From Euptelea pleiosperma (lineage: Eukaryota; Streptophyta; Magnoliopsida; Ranunculales; Eupteleaceae): a stretch of 64,000 bases of DNA. Positions within the stretch are counted from its first letter, which is position 1; each line of letters begins with the position of its first letter. A program made the translations under genes and the position numbers. The notes beneath the pieces were generated by a model, which was given only the letters and a program-made list of their open reading frames with translations, was not told the DNA's origin and did no database searches. Positions 38,701-50,700 of this stretch are shown in pieces. The stretch is taken from positions 9,475,464 through 9,539,463 of the forward strand of contig CM068548.1 in NCBI GenBank assembly GCA_035048495.1, in the 5' to 3' direction.

Positions 38701-41700
38701 ATCCAAGAAGGATGGGGATCTTGATGATCGTGATCGACTCAGATGTGATCACTGTGGCAAGCGTCGCCACACTCGGGAGACCTGCTGGAGTCTTCATGGT
38801 CGTCTCGCACAGTTCTCTGGAGGAAGCAAGGCTCCTCAAAGAAGCCATCTGGTAGCAAACATGGAACCTCAGTCGCTCATGCCACCAGTCAAGATTCCTC
38901 TGGGCAGTCCAACACCTTCTCTAGCATGGACATTGACAGGCTTCGACAATTACTTACTCAACTTGATGGCCCTTCCTCACCTACATCATCCTTTGGTCAA
39001 ACAGGTACATACCATTCAGCCCACCATGTGTTTATGGCACCCATTGGTCCTTCCTGGATCATTGATTCTAGTGCCTCCGATCATATGACTGGTATGCCAT
39101 CCCTTTTCTCCACCTATAATATCTGCTCCGGTAAGGACAAGGTCCGCGTGACCGATGGCACCTTCTCCTCTATCTCAGGGAAGGGCACTATCTCTGCCAC
39201 ACCTACTTTGTCTTTATCCTCTGTACTTCATGTTCCTAAATTCACCACCAACCTGCTTTCTGTTAGCCATCTTACTAAGAGCCTAAACTGCAGTGTTACC
39301 TTTTTTCCTACTCACTGTGTTTTTCAGGACTTGGAGACGAGGCGGATGATTGGCAGTGGTCGTGAGGATGGTGGATTGTACCTGCTCGATAGCCAGCCGA
39401 CTTCATATTCTGTTGCACATCAGTCTAGTGTCAATGTCAGTAGTTCTAGCGTTAATAAAGACTTGTTAATGCGATGGCATAAAAGGCTAGGTCATTTACC
39501 GCTTTCAGTCATGAAGAGTTTGTTATCTCAGTCTGCGTCTATTCCATTTTTTGAGTTCAAACTGTGAAACTTGTGTACTTGCAAAACAATGTTGGGTGTC
39601 TTTTCCGACCTAGTAATAAAAAAAGTACGTTTCTTTTACAGCTTGTGCACTCTGATGTTTGGGGACCCAATCCCACCACTTCTATCTTTGGTTTTCGCTA
39701 CTTAATGGTTTTTGTGGATGACTACAGTCGTTACACTTGGATCTACCTTATGAAATCAAAAAATGAGGTGCATACTATCTTTCAGACCGTCCATAAAATA
39801 GTGTGTAATCAATAGGGCACCACCCTAAAAGTTCTACGCACTGACAATGGGGGGGGAATACATGTACAGTGGCCTTGCCTCCTACTTTGAAGAGCATGGA
39901 ATTCTTCGTCAGACTTCATGTGCCGATACACCTCAACAGAATGGGACCGCTAAGCGAAAGCATCGCCATGTCCTAGAGGTTGCTAGGGCACTTCTTCTTG
40001 GTACTCGGGTACCCAAGGGTTATTAGGCTGGCGCTGTGTTGACGGCATCCTACTTGATAAATCGAATGCTCTCTTGTGTCTTGGGGTTGAAGTCTCCCTT
40101 TTCACTCATGTTTCCTTCTTGTCCTGTGTTTTCCATTCTACCTAAGGTCTTTGGTTGTGTTTGCTATGTTCACGCCCATTACAGGAAGGACAAGTTAGAT
40201 CCGAAAGCCGTTCGATGTGTGTTCCTTGGCTATTCGTCCACTCAGAAGGGATATTGGTGTTTCCATCCCTCTACCCATCGTCGGTTTGTTTCTCTAGATG
40301 TTACCTTTTTTTAGAGTCTTCCCTTCTTCTCAGTTGATCGGACTTCTCTTCAGGGGGAGCTTGGGAGTATTGACAAGAGTCCGATACCTCCACAGGGGGA
40401 GATTCCTCAACCAGTACCCCTTGATTTGCCTAATGAGTCTCATGTACCCTTGTCCTTATCTCCTACTGACACTGTGCCACAGGATCCGCAACTGAAGACA
40501 TATGCCAGACGACGTCAAAAAGAGAAATAGTCCACCATCCAAGCTCACTGCCAGGAAATCCAACTCGATCCAGGTAATCGTGTCCTCAGTGATCCTCATG
40601 ATGATATGTCTGTTGCTCCTTCTACTATCCTTCCCATAGACATTGATGTACCTATTGCTCATCAGAAGGGTGTTCGGAACTATGTTACCAAGCACCCTAT
40701 CTCTCACTTTGTTTCCTATCAACAGCTCTCACCATCCTACAGGGCATTTGCTACTTTCCTATCCAGTGTCGCTCTGCCATCCGGTGTCTCAGATGCCCTT
40801 AGCCAGCCTCAGTGGAAAGCAGCCATGCTAGAGGAGATGACATCTCTAGAAAAGAATGGTACTTGGGATTTGGTTCTATTGCCTAGAGGAAAGAAACCTG
40901 TGGGGTGCATGTGGGTATATACAGTGAAATCAATGTAGTTAAAGGCGCAAGGCGCACTTAAGGCGCTAGGATCTCTAGCGCCTGAGGCGCAAGGCGAGGC
41001 ACGCGCCTGATTGAAGCAAGGCGCAATATTAACAATTATAATAAATATAAGAAATATAAAAAAATAAAGAAAAATAACATCATAAAATAATAAAATAAGT
41101 AATCATTAGGCCATAAAATATAAAAGATAGCAAATATCAAAAATCACAAGTAACCCAAAAGCAGTTCTAGTTAACATTGTTATTATCTAAATACAAAACA
41201 AGTAATCAAAAAGTCATAAAACATAAAAAATAGCAAATATTCAAAATTTCAAATAGCCCACAATTAGTTATAGTTGCCATCACTATCATTTAAAATATAA
41301 CCATTAGCTTCATCCCATCATCATCAGATATGTTAGCCTCCTCAATATATTCTTCTTATGTCTCCTCCGAATTGGCCTCTTCCTCTTCTGGTTCCCTTAT
41401 TAAAGCCTTTGCTCTTACTCTTGATCTTGATTGTAATCTAGTATTTGATGTTGATTCACCAACTCTAGCAGCTCTCGTAACAACAGTGCATGTCAAGCTA
41501 TCATCATCAAACACCAATTTATTTTCTGCTACTCCACCTTCTGTTTCCATCTCCCCAATAGTCATTCATTGCTTTCATCAATGTCTTTCAATGAGATAGA
41601 TTCAATTGTATCTCTCCTATTATACCGATGTTTAATATAATAGGCTAAAGAACAAAAGTTTCACAAAAAAAATGTATTTTAGTGAGGCGCGCGCCTTGAG

Positions 41701-44700
41701 CATAAGGCGCGCGCCTTACTAAACGCGTCTCGCCTTCAAGGCGCGCGCCTTACTAAACGCGCCTCGCTTTGACCCTTCTAAGGCGCTTTAGGTGTGCTTT
41801 GCGCCTGAGGCGCGCGCCTGGAGCCTGAGGTGCACGCCTTGACTACAGAGAGTGAAATACAAAGCAGATGAAAGCATCGACAGGTACAAGGCCCGTCTCA
41901 TTGCAAAAGGGTACACACGGACTTATGGGATTGACTACCAGGAGACGTTTGCTCCTGTGGCCAAAATGAACTCAGTTCGAGTTCTGTTATCTCTTGCGGC
42001 AAATTTTTCTTGGCCCCTCCACCAGTTGGATGTCAAGAATGCCTTCCATGGTGATCTAGAGGAAGAGGTCTACATGACAGGTCCTCTGGGGTTCAGTCCG
42101 ACTGGGAGTAAAGAACTTGTGTGCAGACTGAATAAAGCCTTGTATTGGCTTAAACAGTCACCAAGGGCTTCGTTCGAGAGGTTCAGTTACGCAGTCAAGA
42201 AGATTGGCTACTCACAGAGTCAGGCGGACCACACTCTCTTCATTAAGAGAAGTCAAGCTTGTCTTACTGCTCTTATTGTGTATGTGGATGATACCGTGGT
42301 CACCGGAGATGACCCAGATGAGGTTTGCAGATTGAAAAAATACCTCGGCACAGAGTTCGAAATCAAGGATCTGAGAACCTTGAGATACTTTCTGAGCATT
42401 GAGGTTGCTAGGTCAAAGCAGGGTGTGTTCATCTCACAGAGAAAGTATGTACTCGATCTCCTTCGAAAGTCAGGAAACTTGAGAGCTAAACCAGCCGATA
42501 CGCCTATAAAGCAGCAACATTGGCTGAATCCTGTTGATGGGGATCCCATTGCTGATACAGGCCAGTTCCAGAGACTTGTTGGGCATCTCATCTACCTTTC
42601 GCTGACACGACCAGATATTGCATACGCAGTCAGTGTCATCAGTCAGTTCATGCATGCCCCTCGCTCTCCACATCTTGAGGCAGCACACCGAGTGTTACGC
42701 TATCTTAAGGGGGCTCCAGGGAAAGGTTTCCTGTTTAGTAAGAATGGACACCTGCGAGTTGAAGCTTATACAGACGCTGACTGGGCAGGTTCAGTCACTG
42801 ACAGACGTTCCACATCAGGGTACTGCACGTATGTGGGAGGTAATCTGGTGTCTTGGCGTAGCAAGAAGCAACCAGTTGTCGCCCGCTTCAGTGCCGAAGC
42901 AGAGTACCGTTCTATAGCTCATGGTGTATGTGAGTTTCTATTGTTGAAGATTATGCTCAGTGAGCTCGGATATCCTGTCAAAAGGTCTATGCAACTGTAT
43001 TGTGACAATAAAGCAGCCATCAGCATTGCTCATAATCCAGTTCAACACAACAAGACAAAGCACATTGAGGTAAACCGTCACTTCATCAAAGAGAAGCTTG
43101 GTCAGGAACTTATTTGCACATCGTATGTCCATACTGCTGATCAAGTTGCAGATGTGTTAACTAAATGTGTTACTAAAGGGATCTTAGAGCACCTGTTATC
43201 CAAGCTGAGCATGATAGATAACTTCACACCAACTTGAGGGGGAGTGTTGTCAGGGACCTACTTGTAATATCTTATATTCTACAAGGGGCCCTTGTAATAT
43301 TGTAAAACTTCACTTAATATATATATTGGGTGAAATCGTGTAGGCTATTCTAAGCTCTACACGATTTCTCCTCTCTTCTCCTCTCTTCCATCTCTAACCC
43401 TAATCTCTTATCCTAGTTACGATCCAAGATTACAACAGAATACACATACAACCATAAGATACTTAAGTTGGGCCAGCCTCCATGCACTAGGTTAAAATTA
43501 CAGTCCAATTGTATAACTATCATGCCAAGTAAATCATTGAACCAAGTTTTATGAAATTGGCCAGCTCCCCATTGACTAGGCCCTGACAATGTTGGAAATA
43601 TGAGGACTGATCCTCAAGTTGAGTTCAATACCAGTTACAAACACAGCTTAAGATATTTAACAAATTTACTTCACATTTTCATACAATATTCTAAGCACAG
43701 ATGAAACTTTCATTGTTTTTGTTAGAGGAATTGGTCAACCATGATGAATAATAGCATTCCATAAGCTAGCGGCGGTAGTTCAAAAGAGGCAACCAGCATA
43801 GCAGACTGGACTTGTACATTTGCTGTGTAGCTGCGTATTGCTGTGTTCTTAATGAATATATAAGAACACATTTTGTTTCCTAAATGCACTTTCAGTTACT
43901 TTAAAAAGAAGATGAAAACACTTGGGTGATTAATGCACAGTACATTTGATGGTTCTACGTACCAAGAAGAAAGATAAAAAAACACAAAATGAAGCCACAA
44001 TTACGGAAAACATTCAAGGTGAGTAGAAGAGATTTAAAACTAACCTTCTCTGCGCCCTTGATCAAAAAATAGCCTCCATGATCAAAATCACAATCACCTT
44101 TGTCAAGATCATTCAGCCAACAGAGATCAGACCTCACCATCACAGGGATCCTACCAATCACGATATCCCTTTTGTCCTCACTTTTGACCTCCTTTTGAAC
44201 ATATTGTTCTTTTCCAGTTTTGAATTTGTCACTCTTCGTAAGGTTTTTAGTATAAACCTGAAAATTAAAAGGATGCAACAAAATATCAAAAATAATGATA
44301 ATACTCTGCATATAAAATAAGATACAAGATGTCGTCAAAATGATTTAGAACTGATGTGCTAAACAGAAAAATGAAACATGGGAGATAAGCATGCACCTTA
44401 CTAGACATTGCACGAATTTGTCCTTCCAATTGAACAAATGTTTCTTGAAAATACAGGATAGTAATGATATGTGAGAATGTCAAAGGAATTAAGGGTGAGA
44501 AACCAAAACACGCATGATAAAAGGAGTGGTCACTGGTAGATAAAAATAATCCTTTGATTTGATACTTCATTAACATTAACATATAAGACGAACAGTAATT
44601 GAAACATGAATCCAACTCCAGACGGAACATGGGATCATTGATCAGCTAATGGTTCACCATGTCGTGTGGAATTTTCTACAGGAGTGAAGTAACCATGTTG

Positions 44701-47700
44701 ACATGTTTTGGATTAAGCACTCCACCAAATTCGGAGCAACACTTTTTGGATTTCGTTTTGTTTTTTTTTTCTTTGCGTAACATAAATCAGCATTTACTAA
44801 CAAATAATGACATAGAGCTTTTTCCAAAAGAAATTTTCGATGCGACAATTATAACATGACATTCATGTATGCTCTAGTCTAGAAGTGTATGAAACAACTC
44901 ATAAACATCCAATTATATAATCCATTACAACTATTATTATTGAACACAAGTAATTGATTCCTAAACAATTAAAAATATATTGTCAATTCTATGAATCATA
45001 CTTTTTAGGGTTCATTGAATCACAAGTTCTACAGAAATCTTAGATTCTGACACTCGTACGGTCATACCCATATCAATTCAGCATAGACTGTTGAGACATT
45101 TTGAAGGAAAAGGTCCTGCAGCCTTTTGGTTAGTCCTTAGTAAGAATAAAAAAGTAATTAGTGGCAACTGGGAAGTTAAGGGTGGAAGAGGATATCATGG
45201 GAAATCTCTCCATACAGTTTGCTACAAAAATGGAAAATCCTGCCACATACAAGTAGTCACAACTTAGTGGGCTCCTAAAAGAAAACGGGCACATCCTCTA
45301 AATAGAGAAACTTCTACCTTTGGCCTTTTGTGATGCTAGCATCACGGTAGTTAGAAACTTAGAATGCAGCAAAGCTCACCTATAGGACCTTAGATGGACC
45401 AAGGTGAGGCGACAGTAGTGAGGCACACGCCTTATGCACCTAGGCTCGCGCCTTGAGCCAGGCGCAAGGTGCACGCCTTACTAACATTTCAACCATTTAT
45501 GTTTATGTAAGTTATTATTATAACTCCAACTATATATATATATATATTCTACTATTTAACGCACGAAGGCCCTTCTTGCGTGCCTCACGCTAAACCCCAA
45601 AATCCCACAAATGCCCTTATTTTTCTTCTTTTCTTTCTTCAATTTAATTACATGGTAGGGACTTTTTGGTCTTTTTAGTGTCAAATAGCACGTCACCCTG
45701 CAAGCACACGTCACCCTTCAGCCCATTCAATGTTGAAAAAGTAAAAAAAAATCTTATTCCTAATATACCCTTAATTTTCTTAAATTGATAAAAAATGTTT
45801 CTTTCAGTTTTGAATTCTTTTTTTTAATTTATAAGGGTGATTTGCTCATTCAAAATTTTCACATCTCAAATCAACTTTGCAAGCTATTATTGCATCCTGA
45901 CGTGTCACTTATACTCTATTGCTTGCAAAATTTAGATGATGATATCCATCATCAAAGTTGATGATGGACCCACAACATGCGATACGTGGCATAATATTAA
46001 AGGCTACTGACCGTATGGATTTTTGGTCCACCCCTAGATAGACTTATGTAATAAAAATAAGCCCGATTAGTGATTTGTATCCACTGGATCATAATGATCA
46101 AAATCTACGGTTAAAAATAAAATAAGAAAAAGAATCTGATATAAAGTACTAATCAAGATAAATTTTGATATGTGAGTCTAGCTAGGGTAGGGAAAAACAT
46201 CCATACGATCAGTGGTCTCTAATAGCATGCCACGTGGCTCATAATATGACCCATCATCAATGGTGGAAAAACTCATTGTTGAAAATAAAAATTAATGAGA
46301 AGCACATACACATAGCCACTGTTAAAAGAGTAATGATCACATGGTCCAAGGTCCATGGACGGGGCATGGTGGTGTCATTGGCCAAAAATGCACCTCAAAC
46401 TGCATGCTAAATAGTAAATAGTAATGCTAAAAATCTATGGTTAAAAATAAACTTTGCAACATACTCTAATCCAATGGATAGAAATTGCTAATCAACGTGA
46501 TTTTTCATAGGTAAGTCCACCTAGAGATAGGAAAATCATCTATAAATGTGTGACATGTGTAAGGTGCTGCCATGCGTAAGATGCTCGTGCATCGCACATG
46601 GCGTTCCCCCTAGTATATATATATCATATTAGCATCGTCCTTAAGAAGATATTGTAGCATGTCATTTGTCGATGTCCTTTGAAAATTTGTCTGTTCTTTG
46701 GGATTTGATGGTGGTCTTGAAGATTCATGAGGTGAGAATCTCGATAACCACCAAAGGTCTGCACTTCGGTAAACGAAGAAGAAAAAGGAGAAGTGCTTAA
46801 TTGAATCAGGTACATACACGTCCCTTTCTCTCTTTCTTTTGTTCTTCTCTAGTTCATTTCTTTTTTTGTTTTACCAGTCCCCTACATCTCCCATGGAACT
46901 AGGTTTTTGTCCTCGACCCATACGCCATCTCTCAGTTCCATCGGTCCATTAGTCAGCCCAATTTTCGCCCATACTACACACCATATAATCTCCATAAAAA
47001 GTAAAAACCTTAATCATACAACTCCATTAAACCACTCAAAACCCCAAATGCACACCTCCAATTAACCTTATATCCGACCAATATCCTACCCAAAAATCCA
47101 ACTTTTTTTATTCTTATACGTTTCTTCCCTATTTTTTTCTTGTTAATTCTTTTTTTTCCCTTCAATTCTTCAGTTCTTTATTTATCTATTGTGGTTAAAG
47201 TTGTGACCACAAAACTTTAACAACTTGATTGTGTGTCTTTATACCTTATTACCTTTGTAGGTGCTTATTTGTTTCGTGTTTTTATGGTGCTGTTATTCAT
47301 GTTTTAAATTATTTATTCACAATTGCAATCTAATATGTTGCTTCTTGCTTATCTGACAGGTGATTAGTACTTATAGATATTGAATATAGTAACTATTTAG
47401 AATTCATCTTTCAATTATTTCTCAAATTTTTATGTTCACTATTATTTTTTAATATATTGCACCTTGCTTCAACCTTCAATTGGGTGTGCACCTCGGCTTG
47501 CACCTCAGCACCAGGTTTTTGTACTCAAACCGTAATCCATCTCTCACTTCCATCACTCCAATCAGCCCAATTTTCAACCATTCTACACATCATATAAATC
47601 CCCATGAAAACCTTAGTCATACAGCTTAATTAAGCCACTCAAACCCCATTTGCACACCTCCAATTAACTTAATATCCAACCATTGTCCTACCCAAAAATC

Positions 47701-50700
47701 CAACCTTATTTTATTCTTATACGATTCTTCCCCTTTTTTGTTGTTGTTGGTAATTCTTTTTTTTTCTCTTCAGTTCTTAAATTCTTTCTTTATTTTGTTG
47801 TGTTTAAAGTTGTTGCCACAGTTGAAATAGTCTTCTAGGGTTAGGGTCTCAAAGCTGCAAGAAGAAGAAAGGAGAGAGAGAGAGAGAGAGAAAAGAGAGA
47901 GAAAAGAGATGTCATGTGTATCAGGATCTCACATGACTCCCAAAACTATTATTTATATGAGGACCATACAAGGACAAAAATACCCTCATACTTAGAGGTA
48001 TTTACTAGACTGACATTTACATTTAGAATACGTATAAAATACGTCTTTGATAACACTCCCCCTCAAGTTAGTGCAAAGATATCTCGCATGCCCAACTTGC
48101 TAAGACACCGGTGGAGTTGCCAACTTTTTTTTTGATCGGTAAAAGATAAAATATATTAAAAGGAGGGCTAAAGAAGCCCAAAATGAGCTATACAGCAAAA
48201 CAAAAGGGAAAAAGAAGAAAGCTGAAAACAAAACCCCAATCACCTAAAGCCTATACGCCCAAAGAGGGGAAGCTACATTAAGAAACCAACCGGTCCCACC
48301 GGAAAACGAAATCATTAAATCTGAACATTTTGAGCTCGGTAATGGCAGATCCCCAATAGTAGAGTGGCTTTGATATTCATGACAATCTCATCTATGTTGG
48401 CCTTCTTGTCTTCAAAAATCCGACGGTTTCTCTCCTTCCAAATCTCCCAACATATCGCAAAAAGGGCAATTCTCCAAAGAATTCGGCCACTGGCTGAGAA
48501 AGCTTTGGAGAACCATCTACTAAAAGTATCAAAGACTGGGTACAGGAAGACCCAGGAAACCCCAAAAAGCTTAAGAAAGCCCTCCCGTATCTCTTTGGGT
48601 ACTCGACAGTGGATGAGCCTGTGGTTGGTGGTCTCCTCGTCACGGCAACACAAAATGCATCTACTTGGGATCTGCAATCCACGTTTTTTAAGCTTCTCCA
48701 TAGAAAGAATCTTATCAACCATGGCATACCATGAGAAGAAGATGACTTTAGAAGGGATGGGTGAACTCCACAACCGATTAGCTAGAAAACTTCTTGTAGC
48801 GGACTCCATGAGCGTGGAATAGAGAAATTTAACCGAAAATCTCCCTTTAGGGTCGTGATTCCACCACCTCTTGTCTTCAACACCATCAAATAGTTGAATC
48901 CCTTCCAACCTATTCATTAGGGACGCCACTATGTCCACCTCCCAATCGTTAATTCTCCTCCTAAGCTCCAGATCCAATGAGAGCAGCCCATTCTCCCTGG
49001 AAACTACCTCACTGACCAAATCACCTTTGCGGTTGAAAGGGCATAAATAGAGGGGAATGACTCCGCCAGGGAAAGCTTCCCAAAACCTCACTTGAGAGCC
49101 ATTCCCACTTTGAAGCAACTCCCATTTCTAATCTCGCTCCTCAACTTAGAAATACCTTTCCAAACCCCAACACCATACGATTGGTTGGCATCGTGCTATC
49201 CCATCCATTGTTCTCAGTGCCCTGCTTAGCTGCAATGACTCTTCTCCACAAACTATCCCTCTCGGCCCCGAACCGCCATAGCCACTTACCGAGCAAAGCT
49301 TTATTCATGAGCATAATTTGGCGAACCCCCAAACCACCATTTTCTTAGGATTTGCATTTCCTGGCCCAGTTCACGAGATGAAACTTGTGCTTTTCTTCGA
49401 TGTCGTCCCAAAGGAAGTCTCTAACAAGGCTTTCTATCCTCTTAGCCTTCCCTTTTGGAATGACTGCCTCTAGAAAAAAAAAATGGTGTCGTCAGCAAAC
49501 TGCAAGTGGGATATGACTGGACTCTCCTCCCCTACTTTAAAGCCATCAATATAGCCTCCATCAATCGCTTTAGTAGCCATCCGACTCAATCCTTCCACCA
49601 CAACTAGGGACCCCTTTGGTAAATACATGGGCAACTTACTCATCTATCTGAACGAAATGAGTGCACACCTCCCCAGAAAGGATCTTCTCCCTTATGAAGT
49701 GGCAATCCACTTCAATATGGTTGGCCCGATCATGTTGAACATGATTGTGAGCAATACTAATGGCAACTTTGTAGTCACAATACAAGTTGACTAAACCTGA
49801 GACAGGGAATCCTAGTTTGGCCACTAGGATTTTCAACCATAACATTTCACACAGGCCATATGTCATCACTCTGAATTTAGCCTCTGCACCCGACTTAGCA
49901 ACCACATGTTGTTTCTTGCTTCGCTAGGTAATAAGATTGCCCCCAACAAAAATACAATAGCCTGAGGTAGACCTTCTACCCTCTTTGGCACCTGCCCAAT
50001 CTGCATCAGTATAGGACTCTTATCTTCGTGTGGCCATTTCTCTTGAAGAACAAACCTTTACCCCAAACAGACCATTCCTCATGTGGACTCTACCTCTGTT
50101 GTATCATTCCCATTAAGAATGATATCGTTAACGTAGACAATAAGGGCGAAAGGTTATAACAACCACATTTTGAAAAAAATTCAACATTTCAAACCACCGC
50201 ATTTTGAAAGAACTAAAGATCATTCTCTTTGGCAGGTGAAGAAGAACAATTGATTCCACCTAAAGGAAACCAGAAACAGGGTTGATCAATTTAAATTTCA
50301 AAGGAAACCCCTATGGTAACAATCTGCAAAGAATTAACCAAGTTTCTAGAGACAGCACTGGGTTTATTATTCTACGCACAGTTGTACAGTATCAATCTTA
50401 TTTGAATGAAATTCCTGTTTTATATCAATTTATCTTCCTTCACCATGCAACTCTTATAGTAAACAAGAAAAAAAAAATTGCCAAATGATGGGGATACTAC
50501 TGTACTTATAAGTGTTATACTGTAGGGTCACTACCATTACCATACACGTGGGGCACATGAAAGGGAAGTCCAGACCATCCGATCAACAGGTCTTGCTTAA
50601 CAAGACCTCGATATGGATCCTGATTCTGAACTACTCAATAACAGACATTATTTTGTGGCCTGTTGTTCGAAAGAGTGCGTGAGCAATCGGATAGTTATAA

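Larger units (their letters stand above)
37148..43437 (+). mobile_element. Ty1/copia LTR retrotransposon, full-length but dead
   Basis: A complete element in intron 2 of NRPD2, antisense to the gene. The 5' LTR is 37148-37357 and the 3' LTR 43245-43437. A 5-bp target duplication GAATA flanks it (37143-37147, 43438-43442). The primer site TGGTATCAGAGC (37358) fits initiator-Met tRNA, and the purine tract TTGAGGGGGAG ends at 43244. In order: gag from 37934 with zinc knuckle [14 protein letters not shown], protease with DSSA instead of DSGA, integrase, reverse transcriptase with YVDD, and RNase H. Stops interrupt gag at 38069, 38201 and 38471, pol has several frameshifts, and a 920-bp hAT-like element splits the reverse transcriptase. 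The LTRs differ at about 7 positions plus a 17-bp indel, so the insertion is moderately old. Confidence 0.93.

Noticed and set aside
38375..38848. Minus-strand frames within copia gag
   Set aside because: Antisense shadows; gag on the plus strand has the zinc knuckle and correct position.
41330..41599. 89-codon plus-strand Ser-rich frame in the hAT-like element
   Set aside because: The opposite strand gives the better explanation, an acidic transposase-like tail.
48364..48822. 152-codon plus-strand frame
   Set aside because: Antisense shadow of the LINE zinc-binding region on the minus strand.
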